This document shows positions 52,001-60,986 of a stretch of DNA of 64,000 nucleotides, in pieces; position 1 is the first letter of the stretch; each line of letters opens with the position of its first letter. The DNA lies in the NCBI RefSeq assembly GCF_963854185.1, contig NC_085002.1, positions 15,795,025-15,859,024 on the forward strand, written 5' to 3'. The notes under the pieces were generated by a model. That model made no database searches, was not told the DNA's origin, and was given only the letters and a program-made list of their open reading frames with translations. The translations under genes and the position numbers were made by a program. The stretch is from Sardina pilchardus (Eukaryota; Chordata; Actinopteri; Clupeiformes; Clupeidae).

Positions 52001-52242
52001 TCCTCCAATTTTAAGCTTCCTCCACTTGGCAACACATAACCTACATGGAAATACAGTACATCAGCAGTAAACAAAGTCCATCCTTCTCATCAATCTACAG
52101 CCTTTCCATGCAGGCAGTAGTTGATGCCACCATGAGTGGACTCACCTAAACAGTCAGGCTCCCGGTGGTATAAGTCTCCCTCCAGGTAGCCCAAGGCGCT
52201 GCAGGTAGCCAAAAGCTCACAATTCATCATGTACAAGTCCAT
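28146..52242 (-). CDS. timeless: Timeless, replication fork protection protein (29 coding exons)
   Basis: The 29 exons sum to 3747 nt (1248 residues plus stop), against about 1208 in human TIMELESS. All donors are GT, all acceptors AG, and phases agree throughout; coordinates are in the four block entries below. This is the vertebrate timeless (timeout-type) protein. With TIPIN it forms the fork protection complex in the nucleus, binding replisome and PARP1 and supporting checkpoint signalling and cohesion. Landmarks in order are an N-terminal TIMELESS domain, an acidic spacer, two Myb-like repeats, a second acidic block, a PARP1-binding-like region and a basic C-terminus. The ATG at 52242 gives MDLYMMNCELLATCSALGYL, the conserved start of the family. 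Intron 16 carries a 7.6-kb LTR element and would otherwise be about 500 bp. No frame disruption is seen, so the gene looks intact. Confidence 0.97.
29014..29146. repeat. GT microsatellites around a duplicated exon end
   Basis: Two GT tracts (29014-29071 and about 29111-29146) flank a 34-bp copy (29073-29106) of the end of timeless exon 26 plus its intron start (29146-29179). Confidence 0.93.
30927..34532 (-). CDS. timeless: timeless coding exons 17-22 (helical domain and Myb-like repeats)
   Basis: The exons are 34331-34532, 33576-33715, 33325-33410, 32073-32196, 31618-31700 and 30927-31075, about residues 690-951. Exons 17-18 hold RMLHRVAVDLKMEALLFQLS and FVLNRFFGLAARNNKAYVEL. Exons 18-22 encode two tandem Myb/SANT-like repeats, each starting with a tryptophan: VKWTLEEDEELQRLYEEHK, then IVLWTEDQEEELRMLFEEHR followed by RSRARVVDKLLSLGLV. 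They correspond to the DNA-binding region described for human TIMELESS. For exon 21 the acceptor at 31701-31702 was chosen because it keeps phase and gives KKGTRIVLW, matching the family; a nearer AG breaks the frame. Confidence 0.94.
31488..31583. mobile_element. Short MITE-like repeat, copy A
   Basis: The terminal motif cttccaggcagc opens it and ccaggcagtgttgcc closes it. It has an internal cttaaaggcacctaatccta and a cct/aacc-rich core. It resembles 34594-34706 in the neighbouring intron. Confidence 0.45.
32439..32799. mobile_element. PIF/Harbinger-like MITE with TTA duplication
   Basis: The left end ctgtgcgttcagaccaaaac and the right end ttggtctgaacgcacag are inverted repeats flanked by TTA (32436-32438 and 32800-32802). 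It is 361 bp, GC-richer than its surroundings, has no open frame, and lies in timeless intron 19. A 3-bp TTA duplication is typical of PIF/Harbinger; the superfamily call rests on that. Confidence 0.75.
34594..34706. mobile_element. Short MITE-like repeat, copy B
   Basis: It starts accttccaggcagcac and ends with the roughly inverted gtgccttgaaggcacc. The interior cttaaaggcactacc matches copy A. It lies just outside timeless exon 17. Confidence 0.5.
34908..36829 (+). repeat. 5' LTR
   Basis: The U3 part holds a unit of about 64 bp repeated roughly 2.5 times (35203-35356, core gctgtgttagagtt). A TATA-like box tataaaaa at 35447-35454 predicts a start near 35475-35480. ATTAAA at 35557-35562 and a perfect 8-bp stem (ccctaacc / ggttaggg, 35570-35588) follow. 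That leaves about 1.2 kb of U5. Its end (36617-36747) has three degenerate repeats around gagagcctcgc. Confidence 0.9.
36830..36843 (+). promoter_or_regulatory. Primer binding site, tRNA-Lys type
   Basis: TGGCGCCCAACGTG starts at the first base after the LTR. It matches the 3' end complement of the Lys tRNA used by several retroviruses for 14 nt, then diverges. Confidence 0.8.
37542..38207 (+). pseudogene. Gag-like open frame of the LTR element, without an early ATG
   Basis: After a TGA at 37539, this frame stays open for 221 codons to the stop at 38205-38207. The first in-frame ATG is only at 37977. The first two thirds are rich in Pro, Ser, Thr and charged residues (for example RTPRPSPQRGTPSG), like a disordered Gag segment. 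The last part is more folded-looking (LKRCIDAGLPEELLQDP). No zinc knuckle or protease motif is seen. A shorter open frame lies upstream at 36957-37184 in a different frame, so the original gene seems broken, or the region uses splicing or non-ATG initiation. I do not recognise the family. Confidence 0.4.
38208..40619 (+). other. Unassigned interior of the LTR element
   Basis: This holds only short open frames on the element strand. Near 39568-39670 is an acidic/proline-rich frame, and at 40298-40549 an 83-codon frame contains a single hydrophobic stretch (ITLFVFMANFLVLVTAVV) that could be a membrane anchor. No polymerase motifs are found. Whether these are decayed genes or never-coding filler cannot be told by eye. 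Confidence 0.4.
40620..40629 (+). promoter_or_regulatory. Polypurine tract
   Basis: The ten-purine run aagaggaggg ends exactly at the base before the 3' LTR. Confidence 0.8.
40630..42551 (+). repeat. 3' LTR
   Basis: It has the same length and, by eye, the same sequence as 34908-36829 (constant offset 5,722). Its TATA-like box at 41169-41176 points right, towards timeless exons 16 to 1 on the opposite strand, so any LTR transcript would be antisense to them. Confidence 0.93.
42677..46406 (-). CDS. timeless: timeless coding exons 9-16 (middle region and acidic spacer)
   Basis: The exons are 46230-46406, 45263-45480, 44901-45004, 44519-44688, 43855-43977, 43397-43548, 42986-43083 and 42677-42794, about residues 304-690. 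Recognisable family stretches include NVRLFLREFCIDFLDNCYNR (exon 9), FHFIEKNITNYYEMMLTDRK (exon 10) and FLRDLVESTHLFLRMLERFC (exon 12). Exon 13 opens with a Lys/Arg-rich run (KKKAKRRKRSQKKQ), a possible nuclear localisation signal. Exon 16 is a Glu/Asp run followed by SETEFNFLDFIKR. Three acceptors in this block have unusual neighbours: C17 before exon 12, a minisatellite before exon 13, and the LTR element 125 bp beyond the exon 16 donor. Confidence 0.95.
43982..44272. repeat. Minisatellite flush with timeless exon 13 acceptor
   Basis: About five to seven irregular copies share the core aacgcttatttacaaaagca, interspersed with tcaagcggtgaaacaa. The array starts 4-5 bp from the exon 13 boundary (43977), so it supplies the intron's branch point and pyrimidine region. 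Confidence 0.9.
44693..44709. repeat. G17 homopolymer at timeless exon 12 acceptor
   Basis: On the transcript strand this is C17, immediately before ctcag at the exon 12 3' splice site, so it is the polypyrimidine tract. Confidence 0.9.
45687..45896. mobile_element. Palindromic MITE, about 210 bp
   Basis: The left arm (tttccaagcacatggtttag, and on to aaacctcctaatagaagagc) pairs with a right arm ending ctaaaccacgtacttggaat, with ggggg/ccccc termini. It lies in timeless intron 9. No target duplication is assigned. Confidence 0.7.
45966..46153 (-). mobile_element. tRNA-derived SINE with target-site duplication
   Basis: Reading minus, it starts with a tRNA-like head with A box TGGCGCGACTGG and B box GGTTCAACTCC (46086-46096). 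It runs through a body and ends in a poly(A) tail (T-run at 45966-45974). The 11-bp duplication caagcaacttt flanks it (45955-45965 and 46154-46164). It lies in timeless intron 9. Confidence 0.8.
46472..46605. mobile_element. Short palindromic element, about 130 bp
   Basis: The arms tattcatgggtttcatcagg and cctggtgaaacccatgaata pair over about 55 bp, with the inner sequence aagcacc/ggtgctt. It lies in timeless intron 8 and would fold into a long hairpin in the pre-mRNA. Confidence 0.75.
46768..46965. repeat. Teleost interspersed repeat with CA tract
   Basis: It contains tatagcgtttttgtgacttg, ccaaagcgctttacat, aaggcgccaacctgctcatc and cttgctcaagtacactttgac, a set of blocks that recurs together in fish genomes. 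A (CA)n interrupts it at 46837-46856. The class (LINE tail or DNA element) is not resolved. Confidence 0.5.
46966..48406 (-). other. Rest of timeless intron 8
   Basis: Unique AT-rich sequence. I see no exon, RNA gene or further repeat. Confidence 0.5.
48407..52242 (-). CDS. timeless: timeless coding exons 1-8 (N-terminal TIMELESS domain)
   Basis: The exons are 52146-52242, 51471-51624, 51008-51122, 50737-50799, 50458-50559, 49823-49978, 48825-48958 and 48407-48494, giving residues 1-303. The block is the helical TIMELESS domain that contacts TIPIN. Clear family signatures are SVKDLIRYLRHEDDTRDIR in exon 2, RLMVNLTQPALLCF across exons 2-3, and EERILLLVRNVLHVP-like sequence in exon 5. Exon 6 carries KLLWAIHLSGFDDLLKFLAS. 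Exon 7 is charged (ELEELRAREQAEKHSRNMQR) and likely flexible. Exon 8 supplies SRFRGSYVVQGLKSIGEKDV, which is strongly conserved in the family. Confidence 0.95.
49009..49038. repeat. (CTG)10 trinucleotide repeat, CAG on the timeless strand
   Basis: Ten CTG units lie in timeless intron 6, about 50 bp upstream of exon 7. On the transcript it reads CAG, supplying many potential AG sites before the true acceptor. Confidence 0.93.
49039..49822 (-). other. Rest of timeless intron 6
   Basis: No gene or clear repeat is seen beyond the trinucleotide tract at its end. Confidence 0.5.
50000..50185 (-). mobile_element. tRNA-derived SINE candidate
   Basis: Reading minus, a perfect Pol III B box GGTTCAATTCC (50135-50145) is preceded by a tRNA-like stretch with CTGGTAGGCCAGG. 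It is followed by a body ending in an A-rich tail near 50000-50015. It lies in timeless intron 5. Target duplications were not found by eye. Confidence 0.5.
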
Positions 52243-52281
52243 ATAGCACCAGCCTTACTGTGGGTCTCCTTGGGTCCCGAT
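52243..52281 (-). other. timeless: timeless 5' UTR part of the start exon
   Basis: Reading minus, the acceptor ctcattag precedes 39 nt of leader before the ATG at 52242. Confidence 0.55.
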
Positions 52282-52620
52282 CTAATGAGGAAACAAGAGT
52301 GGAGGAATGGCGAGAGAGGATACATAATGAGAAGTTATCAAGAAGAGTTTGATTTTGAGGGAATTTGTGAGTTCTATCAAAAAAATCTGATATTGGTATT
52401 ATGAATGATATGACATTGACAGAATGAGGTGAAACAAGGACCAAAGGTTATGCTTCCGTTAAAAATCTACAGCTTTCTCAGGCTATCCTACAGTTATCAT
52501 ACAATCCTCAAAAAAAGAAACATTCAGTTTTTCACAAGTTTTGAAACATTCCACCCTTTATCTCCTTTCTCAAACTATATTTACAGAACGTCCGATTCCC
52601 TTATTTTTTTTCAGCAGAGA

Positions 52621-52624
<4 letters not shown>

Positions 52625-52683
<59 letters not shown>
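52625..52683. repeat. (GT)n microsatellite
   Basis: About 29 GT units in the timeless 5' UTR intron. Confidence 0.96.
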
Positions 52684-52688
<5 letters not shown>

Positions 52689-52727
52689 ATACACACAGAT
52701 GCAACAGAAATTGAGATGAATGCTTAC

Positions 52728-52757
52728 CTGATTCTCAACAGCCAAGCTGTTTCAAAC
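52728..52757 (-). other. timeless: Candidate 30-nt non-coding exon of timeless
   Basis: Reading minus, a good acceptor (tttctcctcag) and a strong donor (cag|gtaagc) bracket 30 nt without an ATG. It may be an optional 5' UTR exon. Confidence 0.4.
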
Positions 52758-55040
52758 CTGAGGAGAAAAAAGCCAGAAACATTAACATTAGATACATATA
52801 CAAATTGAGCAAGACAAATCTCCAAACTGAGAGAAGTCTGGCTGAATGCCACAAGTGGGCAGGGTCCTTAAGGGAGGCAGCCATTCCACCTTGTTCCCTC
52901 AGCACCACTTGCTTCCCCCATCCCCCACATAGGCTCATAGGACAGACTACTAGCACAGCCCTCCCAAACACCAGCACAAGTATATTTACATGTAATCATT
53001 TAGCAGACACTGTTGTCAAAAGTGACTTTTGACAACCTTCCTGACCATTCAAGACTAGGGTGGAACCTGGGATCAATCTCATGTATGGACTGGGCAGAAC
53101 ACTTCAGGGTCAGGTGAGTGAGTTCATTGGGTAGGGATTTAAGGAGGGTGCTGGAAAGCAGAGAACAATCCTCCATACCAGTGTCAATTCCAGACAATTG
53201 ATTCTCCCGGATGCGAGACATGATACCTCCAATTACGGGTAGAGACTGCCATTGTAATCCTATACATTTTTTTTTTTTTTGGCAAATTCAGGACCAATTC
53301 CTTCCAGAATAGACAGCACTGTCTGTCTGTCCATCCATCTATCCAAGGAAAAGGGAACAGAGATGCAAATAGCCATCACAAACTCAAGTCCACCAATACA
53401 ACTCAAAAAGGATCCCATGTATAGGCTACACATTGTGGTGAGTGAGTCTGATAACCAAAAGCATCTGAGTGATGCACAAGGCTCTGGATCCGGATCACTT
53501 CCTAAAACTCTAAAACACAACCAAGTCAATATTATACATCATTGCTGGCATTTCGTCTACTTGGAAGGCAGCAAGTGATTTGCATGCATAATCTAAAAAT
53601 GTATCAGATATGACCAGCAAACTGAAAAGTAGACAGAACAGCGCACAGTCCCTCTCAGAAATACTATTACATGGAATCAGACTCACACACATAAACCCAC
53701 AGGTATTTTTTCTTTTTCAAAACAAGTCTCTGAAAATTCATACAAAGTCAACTTCACATCTGAGTAGTGCACTAAGAACCTACAGTAGACTTTTGCTCAA
53801 GGCGGCAGTGCAAAATGATGCCTAGGCTGTTGTTCCATTTCCAATAAAGTTTTCATCACACTGACAGACGCTCCAACTGGCCCAACTTCATCTCCTGTTG
53901 AGTCTTCACTCGTGCGTTTGCCCTTGTACCGGCATTTGTAACTCCACTCTGTGAGACCCCTCACACAGAGTATTGAATAACACTCTTTCTCATACATAAA
54001 CAAACACATAGAATCAGACTTACTTCCCAACTGTTGCAGACTTGTATCACTGCGGAAGCGGTGTGCCTTTGTTTTAATAATACAACTGATCGTTCCCAAT
54101 GTGCATACCCGGCAAGAGAACAAAAAACCTACCATATGCTAGAAGAAGGCGGAGCGTTCAGAGAAGGCTACACACCCGCCGTTACGCAACTGTGATACTT
54201 ACCCACAATGCACTGAGATTTTAACCTAGTTTTCCAGGGTGGTAAGGGGACGCATAGGAGGCTGGACTTTAGGTAATTTACCCTTTCAGTGCCAGGCTGA
54301 ACACACAGAACATTCATTTGCCTTACATTTACCTGCGATGTGTCATGATGTGATCGTTCTTATCTACTGCCAGTTTCTTTTCAAAAATGTATATTTACGT
54401 AGCCAAACTTTCGTAGCCACTTGGCATGTCAATAACGTCCAAGAGAACGTAGACATAATCAAGATGACAGGTGTATGTTAGAAAACGTTCAAATGTATGC
54501 TCAAGACAAAACCACGTGAAGGCGTCTCCCGACTGCACATCGCCAATTATGTTACACTGTAAACTAATCCATAGCATCCGTACCACAACAATGATATTAA
54601 CGACTGCAGAAGATTGGCCACACACAAGCATAACTTCATATTATCCAACCTATGTCATACAATTAAATTATTGTGAGCATTACCAATGTTAGTTCACGTG
54701 AGAAGCATTAACTTTAACGTTAACTGGCCATCACCATTACTGATATTATCAGTTGGCTACCATTTAGCATTAACTTGAATTTAGCACAATACAGATTCTC
54801 CTTCAATTTAACCGCGAATTTAATGGCGTCAATGTCAGCTAGCTAACCTGGAGAACAAGTCATCTGAACGCTAGAAAGACAGGGACAAGGCGAGATAACG
54901 TGAAGTTAGACGTGCAACCATTCAATTACAAGTTAAGTTAGTGTCTGAATATTCACATAATGTTAGCGGACATAATATTGTCACAACCAGTCGTTAGCAG
55001 AATATAGACTGAAGTCCATAACTCTGGTTAGCTCACTTAC
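52758..55040 (-). other. timeless 5' UTR intron
   Basis: No coding exon is supported. A fragment near 52985-53035 (catttagcagacactg, with a short inverted cttttgacaac/gttgtcaaaag) resembles the common fish repeat tail. The rest looks unique. Confidence 0.45.
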
Positions 55041-55110
55041 CAGAAGGAGACGTAAGCCTAATGGCTTTTCTTTTTCTGCTCTTCCAAAAACGATAGTAAC
55101 TAGTCGACAC
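55041..55110 (-). other. timeless: Candidate first exon of timeless
   Basis: Reading minus, the donor ctg|gtaagt lies at 55040-55035, with GC-richer sequence upstream. The right end is approximate because no TATA box fixes the start site. Confidence 0.45.
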
Positions 55111-55229
55111 AACCAACTGTTCGACTCTACTGAGGAACTATTTAATATTGACCTTCAAACAACTATGGAATATACAATGGGCATATTCAGCAAGCCCGAA
55201 CAACTTCGGGAAGTTGAGAGCGCCTACCG

Positions 55230-55245
55230 CGATCTCGCGCCAGAT
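55230..55245 (-). promoter_or_regulatory. timeless: Possible E2F-type site in the timeless promoter
   Basis: The sequence tctcgcgccaga reads tctggcgcgaga on the gene strand, close to the E2F core GGCGCGA. It lies about 120-200 bp upstream of the inferred start. S-phase control of timeless would fit, but the site is short and the inference modest. Confidence 0.3.
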
Positions 55246-58200
55246 TTTCATGAGCGTGCTGACGTTTCTTAAAGGGTCCACTGCACCAATTAGTCATCAC
55301 AACCTTTCACTGTCTATGATCACAACATGTAGTCTAACAGAGTCTTAATATCCCTGAAATATCCACTCGTATCACCTCCGGACAAAAAAAGAAATGACTC
55401 AAACTCTGTTCGACACAATGAACATGTTCAACTTATAGCCAACTGAGTTTGAGACTGCATGTGATAAGATCGTGCATCTCAATGTCATAATCACAGCCTC
55501 CTGTCCTGTCATCTTTTAGATTAGGCATGCTCAAAATAAAAGAAAGACACGAATAACACGAAATGTGTTGCACCGTGTCAACTCTTCATCACAGTAGCAG
55601 AATAATCAATAAATTGTCCACACATTGATTGCAATTCTTGTGATCAGGATAGAAACCTTGTGATTTAGTCTACAAATCAAACGAATAGCAGCCTAAACAA
55701 AACAAAACAAAACTAAACAAGCAACCAACTTTACAATGTTGATGTACCCGGGCTAGACCTGTGTTTGGCCAGAGAATGTCTAAGGGCTTTGGTTTGGTTC
55801 TTGCGTGCTATTCTGTACAACCACTTGCTATAGTCACAGACAGCTTAGTGAAGAATACCCACTGAAACGCCCCCAAATAACAGATTTCTAAATCGTAACC
55901 TACCTGCTTGATCTGGCAGGTCCCCGTGTTATTGGAATAGTGATGAACAAGTGTACAGAAACACTGTTGCTCTCATATAGCCATTAACAATGCCACAATG
56001 CCGTCACTTTGTATCTTCCACCGTCTAATGCATGTACCCTGCATGTACTCAACACTGTCCCGTAACATACCACTGATTTAGTAGGTGGGACGAATCCGTT
56101 AAATATGTCTCAGAAGTTCAACAGGATCGATTACTGTATGCGGCGTATAACATACAGATTAGACACAAATATATTGTGATAATACAACGCAAGCTGTGGA
56201 CTTTTGCTAAGGTTTAGAACAGAACGATTCATTTTACGAATTGTCTAATAACCCTCTGCAGGCGCACACATGGTTTGATCCACTAGTCACACTCAAGGCT
56301 GCGTGACATCCACTTGCTAAGGAACACTACAAACGTGAGGTAGCCCTGCCCCTCAAAGGTAGAAAGAAGGCCTACACTATGTTATGGATGATTACTTTAA
56401 TTTTCAAAACATGTTATTCATTCACCACGCTTTATATGGTATGCTAAATATGTTCTGATACACGATTTAATCGGTGTTTTTGTCAGCCTATGACATGCTT
56501 CTTACTAGAAGCTCCGTTATCCTCGTAGAATGCTGTCTTTAAATAGGCTACAATACACTTCTTCATCTGTATTAGAACGGAAACGATTACTTATTTTAGT
56601 GCAGTTATTTTAGTGACTGTCACCGTGTATTTATGTTAAGGGGATAAGCAGATTAAGAGATTTCCTCCATGGTGTAATATAGCCTACCCAACTCCAACAT
56701 TCAGTGGAAATGTGTGGGGGGTGGAGCTCTTTCCAACAATGTTTGTAAACTGTAGGCCCAAGCCATATTAGTTGCAGACCAACTGCTATTCTCTGTAATA
56801 TTAGGCGGACAAGCATAATATCAATATAGGCTACAATATAAACACTATTAAAACACCAAAAAGAGAACTTCATATAATTTTACTCAAAACATCTCATTAT
56901 TATTAAAAAATAGAGGTTGTTGTTAGACCGGAGTCTCCCTTTAAGAGTCTGAAAAGGCCCATATAGAGCTAAAATGAACTGAAGAACAAAATGCATTGCC
57001 TAAGTGTTGCTCAGATATGATGGTAGCCTACTTCCTTAGGAGATAGGATACTTCATAGGAACTGTAGGTTATGTCAAATCAGCATAACTTGTTCTTAGAA
57101 CCTTAACGCTGACTAAACACAAGGCAACTCTTTGAGTTATTGTGGAGCTGTTTATCGCTGGGTAGTGTTCTTGAATATTGTGGTTCTGGCACATTATTGA
57201 TTTGGCAATGATAAATGTTTTCTTTTCCTGAGGACTTTATTTATCAGCAGTCATGATCACCCAATCCAAATACATGGAACTGGTTATGGGGCTGTCCTGC
57301 AACATAGCTCAAAAAGCTGCCCCATGTATCATCACCTTAAGGGCATGTAACGTCTATCAAACAGGATCAGTTTTTGCAGAATTATATGCCCAACTGAGCT
57401 TTACGTTTTTGTCTCTTGAGGCGCCATCCAGTGGTCAGTGGGACATGGTTCTCCACAGCATTTACTGTAATGGCGTTTCATCTCCATGATGGGTATGAAG
57501 CTTAGCTGTAGGCTACTGTCACACACATCCTGACATGTGATCAATAATTTGTGAAGACCTGAGGCATTATATAATTATTTCTGGCCATGAGAACATAACA
57601 GCTACATAGGAATTAAACACTAGGAAAGGGAAGCTTTTCTTAATTTGCATTATTGAGTAGGGCAAATGGCTGCCCCATTTTGTTGCATTATGAATAATTC
57701 ACTCATAAATGCATTTTAGTCATGTTGGTACAAGATTGTATAGCCTAGAAATCTAGACGGCCCTAGTGGCAGCAAGTTTAATTTGCTGCCTCGGTAACAA
57801 GATTGTTCATAGGGTCAGTAACATGTAATAAAGTGGGCATTATGGAGAGCAATTCCTATCCATTTTGTAGACTAGGCAGGTTTCTTCTTATGGTCCATAG
57901 CTGTCCATTCAGTGAAATGTGTACACGTAGGCCTACAGTATATGTGGGAAAAAACTCTAGCTCTGTAAATGGAAAACACGAAGTGGTTCCGGCTAAGTCA
58001 AACAATTGCAGCCAGTTCACATAGTTTGGGCACAGAGGGGAGAATCATAATTGAATTGGCTGTTTAGCTCAACAATTAATATCAACCGAGGAAAATTCAG
58101 GGGGTTCATCCAGGTCCATCATGAACTCAGGAAGACTTCGTATGACATCCAGTGTGCAAGGCAATGCATTGCATTAGTACCGTAGCAGTCAAACGAATGC

Positions 58201-58844
58201 GAATTTATAGGCAAAATCATTTTACTAATTAATTTCCATGCACATGTGGGTTAACGGACCGATGAGAACGTTTTTGAAGTTTTCAAATTCCATTCATGTA
58301 AACATCCATGTGCCTCTAAATGTCTAAAAAATGAAAGTAATTACTCAAATGATTTAGGCTAAATCAAACATTGGTGTCACTGTCAGGCCTCACTGCATGG
58401 TTTCTGCCGTGCAGAGGTTTGTTCAGAGTGTACGCTCCAGATTTAAGTTAGGACTTAAAGAGCCTGTAAGTAAACAAATAAATGTTTGCCAGAGTTTGTT
58501 GTCACGCCCCAAACTGTCTGAAACCTGGCCGCTCAGGGCAAAGGTGCTGCCCTCTCTTTAGCTGGATAGATGAGCTAGGCCTAGTGAAAACACCTGTATT
58601 AAGTGTACAAAATATGCAGAAAGCAGATTTTCCACAAAGTTTTCTTGTAGTTTTCTAATCACAGCAAGATGCAAACAAATCTCCAATTTTGGTATACATG
58701 GGTCTTCAAGTCAGTCCAATATTCTCTTCCTCCTCCCATGTGCTCTTTTTACTGCATAAACACTCCTTACACAAAGGAACCCGATTTCAAGCTTTTGTTG
58801 TAGCTCAAATTCTAAAATGAAATCAAGACGGCAACAAGTGAGCA
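55246..58844. other. Intergenic region between the intermediate filament gene and timeless
   Basis: 3.6 kb of AT-rich sequence without supported exons or clear repeats. Open frames are short and featureless. Confidence 0.6.
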
Positions 58845-58862
58845 TTTGTTGTTCCAGTGTTC

Positions 58863-58868
58863 TTTATT
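58863..58868 (-). terminator. Polyadenylation signal of the intermediate filament gene
   Basis: Reading minus, AATAAA lies 1.03 kb after the stop codon at 59897, with no closer clean hexamer noticed. The 3' UTR would be about 58845-59896. Confidence 0.55.
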
Positions 58869-59896
58869 TGCATTTTCATTGTAATCCTATCTAGTAGTGA
58901 ATTCTCTAAAGTTGCCAAACATTCCCAAAAAACAGCAAAACAAACATATCCCTGCAGTGAATGAGGTGTTCTTGTTATGGGGTGTGCAGTATAGTGGAAT
59001 CCATCATGCCTAACTTGCTCAATTAGAGATGAGGTTGAGCTGTTACTATATGTACCAACACAGGGCCATCTGACACAGGCTAGTCTACTCTTTGCAAGCC
59101 CACAAATGCCATCCATCTAAATCGTCTGATCAAAACCTGGCAGTGACTATACTGATAGGATACTATAAAACAGAGAAGTGGTTATTACTGTTAAAAGGTC
59201 TCCCTTTTGGATACAGTTTTGTGGCGAGTGTTGAATTTGAGGTGTTAGGTATAGATACAAAACATATTACTTGAGAAAATTCTAGTTGTTGTTTTTTTTT
59301 CCTGTAAATCAAGGCCTCAGGTGGTGTTTGACTGAAGGTGACTAGGTAGGGCTTGCGCCAACACAAACATGCACCTACCAAACTCTACAATCATCCCCAT
59401 ATCAGTGACTATGTCAGTACATTCATAAGGTTTACGTCTGTGTTAAAGTGTCTGCTTCAGTTTTTGAGTACTTGTGTCAAGTGGTTGTTCTCTTGTCTAT
59501 AATTTAAAATGTTGCCATTGAACAATACCAAGTTTATAATTGGCAATGTGAGTGTTGAATTGTAGCACCATTGTCACAGTCAGTGACTGAATTTACAGTT
59601 CAGTGCATACAGGCTACACTCTGGGGAAGAGGGTTATCAGGAAGAGCAAAAATCTACTTTGCTCATGGCTCACAGTTTTGAGTCAAAAACATAAAAAGGC
59701 TCCCATTTATCCTGTCTAGCATTCATGATGTCTGGTTTTTTTTCAACAATTAGCAGTACATATGATTCAAGCAGCTTTTTATCTCTTTTTTCATGATTTC
59801 CATGATTTTCATTCCCTTTCATTATTATTTTTTTTTTACCCTATCGCTCACACTATTCTTGACCCTGGAACATTCAGCTGATATCAGCGCGCTCAT

Positions 59897-60942
59897 TTAC
59901 TCGTCCCTGTCGGAGTCTTTGGAGTCACGGCCACCACGGGAATCATGGGAGTCACGGGAATCATGGGAATCGCGGGAATCACGGGAATCACGGGAGTCAC
60001 GGGAGTCGCGGGAATCACTCTTGTCACGGCTATCGTGGGCATCCTTTTCCTTCCTAGACTCCTTCACCACCTGAAAAGCAGAGGCAGATAAATCAAATTA
60101 AAAGTAAGTCACTGAAAGAAATAGGACAAAAGGGTAAAATGCTAACATAGGCTATCAATTAGATGTTGTACTGTAGGTTAATGCGTGCAGTAGAAGAGTA
60201 TTTGTATTATCAACACATACCTCTCCATCACGGGTCTCAACAGTCTTGATCACAACTTTCTTTCCATGTCCAGGTTCTGGTTTATCATCATAATCTAGAC
60301 GAGATTAATTAAACAAAGACCAAAGTACTGATCAGTTCAGGGAAACACCAAGAGTGCTTGAACAATAACCAAATATATGTAATATTTCACTAAATATATT
60401 GAAAGAAACGAAAGTAGCAGAAAATTCAGCCTCACCAGCAGAGCCACCACGCATGGAGGACATGTGCATGGGCATGACGATCCTGTGACAGAAAGCAACG
60501 CGTAAATGAAGGGCCCACAGAATAAAAAGGGCCAACAGTTCAGCTATTCAAACGTCAGTTCATCTGACAACCAGAGAGCTCTCAAGAGAACTAACATGCT
60601 CTGAAGGTTCTTTTCACTACACATGCAGCAGAGGCCTGGAAGTTTGGACCTTTTTGTTCCAACCTGTCAGTCACCAACCTGCTCTCCTCTCCCTCCAGCA
60701 GCTTCCTGTAGGTGGCGATCTCAATGTCCAGCGCCATCTTGACATTGAGCAGGTCCTGGTACTCCCTCAGATGACGGGACATCTCGTCCTTCAGGTGGCG
60801 GATCTCCTCCTCCAGACGAGCCACGTTGTCCTGGTAGTTGCCAGCCTCCACGCCAAACTGATCCTCCATTTGGCGCATCTGCCTCAGAAGAGCCTCATTC
60901 TGCAGGAACAGACGTGTACATATGGCCCAGATATTTAAACAG

Positions 60943-60986
<44 letters not shown>

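Noticed and set aside
59793..60074. Plus-strand open frame with ESRESRES repeat
   Set aside because: It is the mirror of the Ser-Arg-Asp coding repeat on the minus strand, whose frame continues the conserved filament tail with a valid acceptor.
60654..60938. Plus-strand open frame over filament exon 6
   Set aside because: It is antisense to the coil 2 exon with the helix-termination motif and is a GC-driven shadow.
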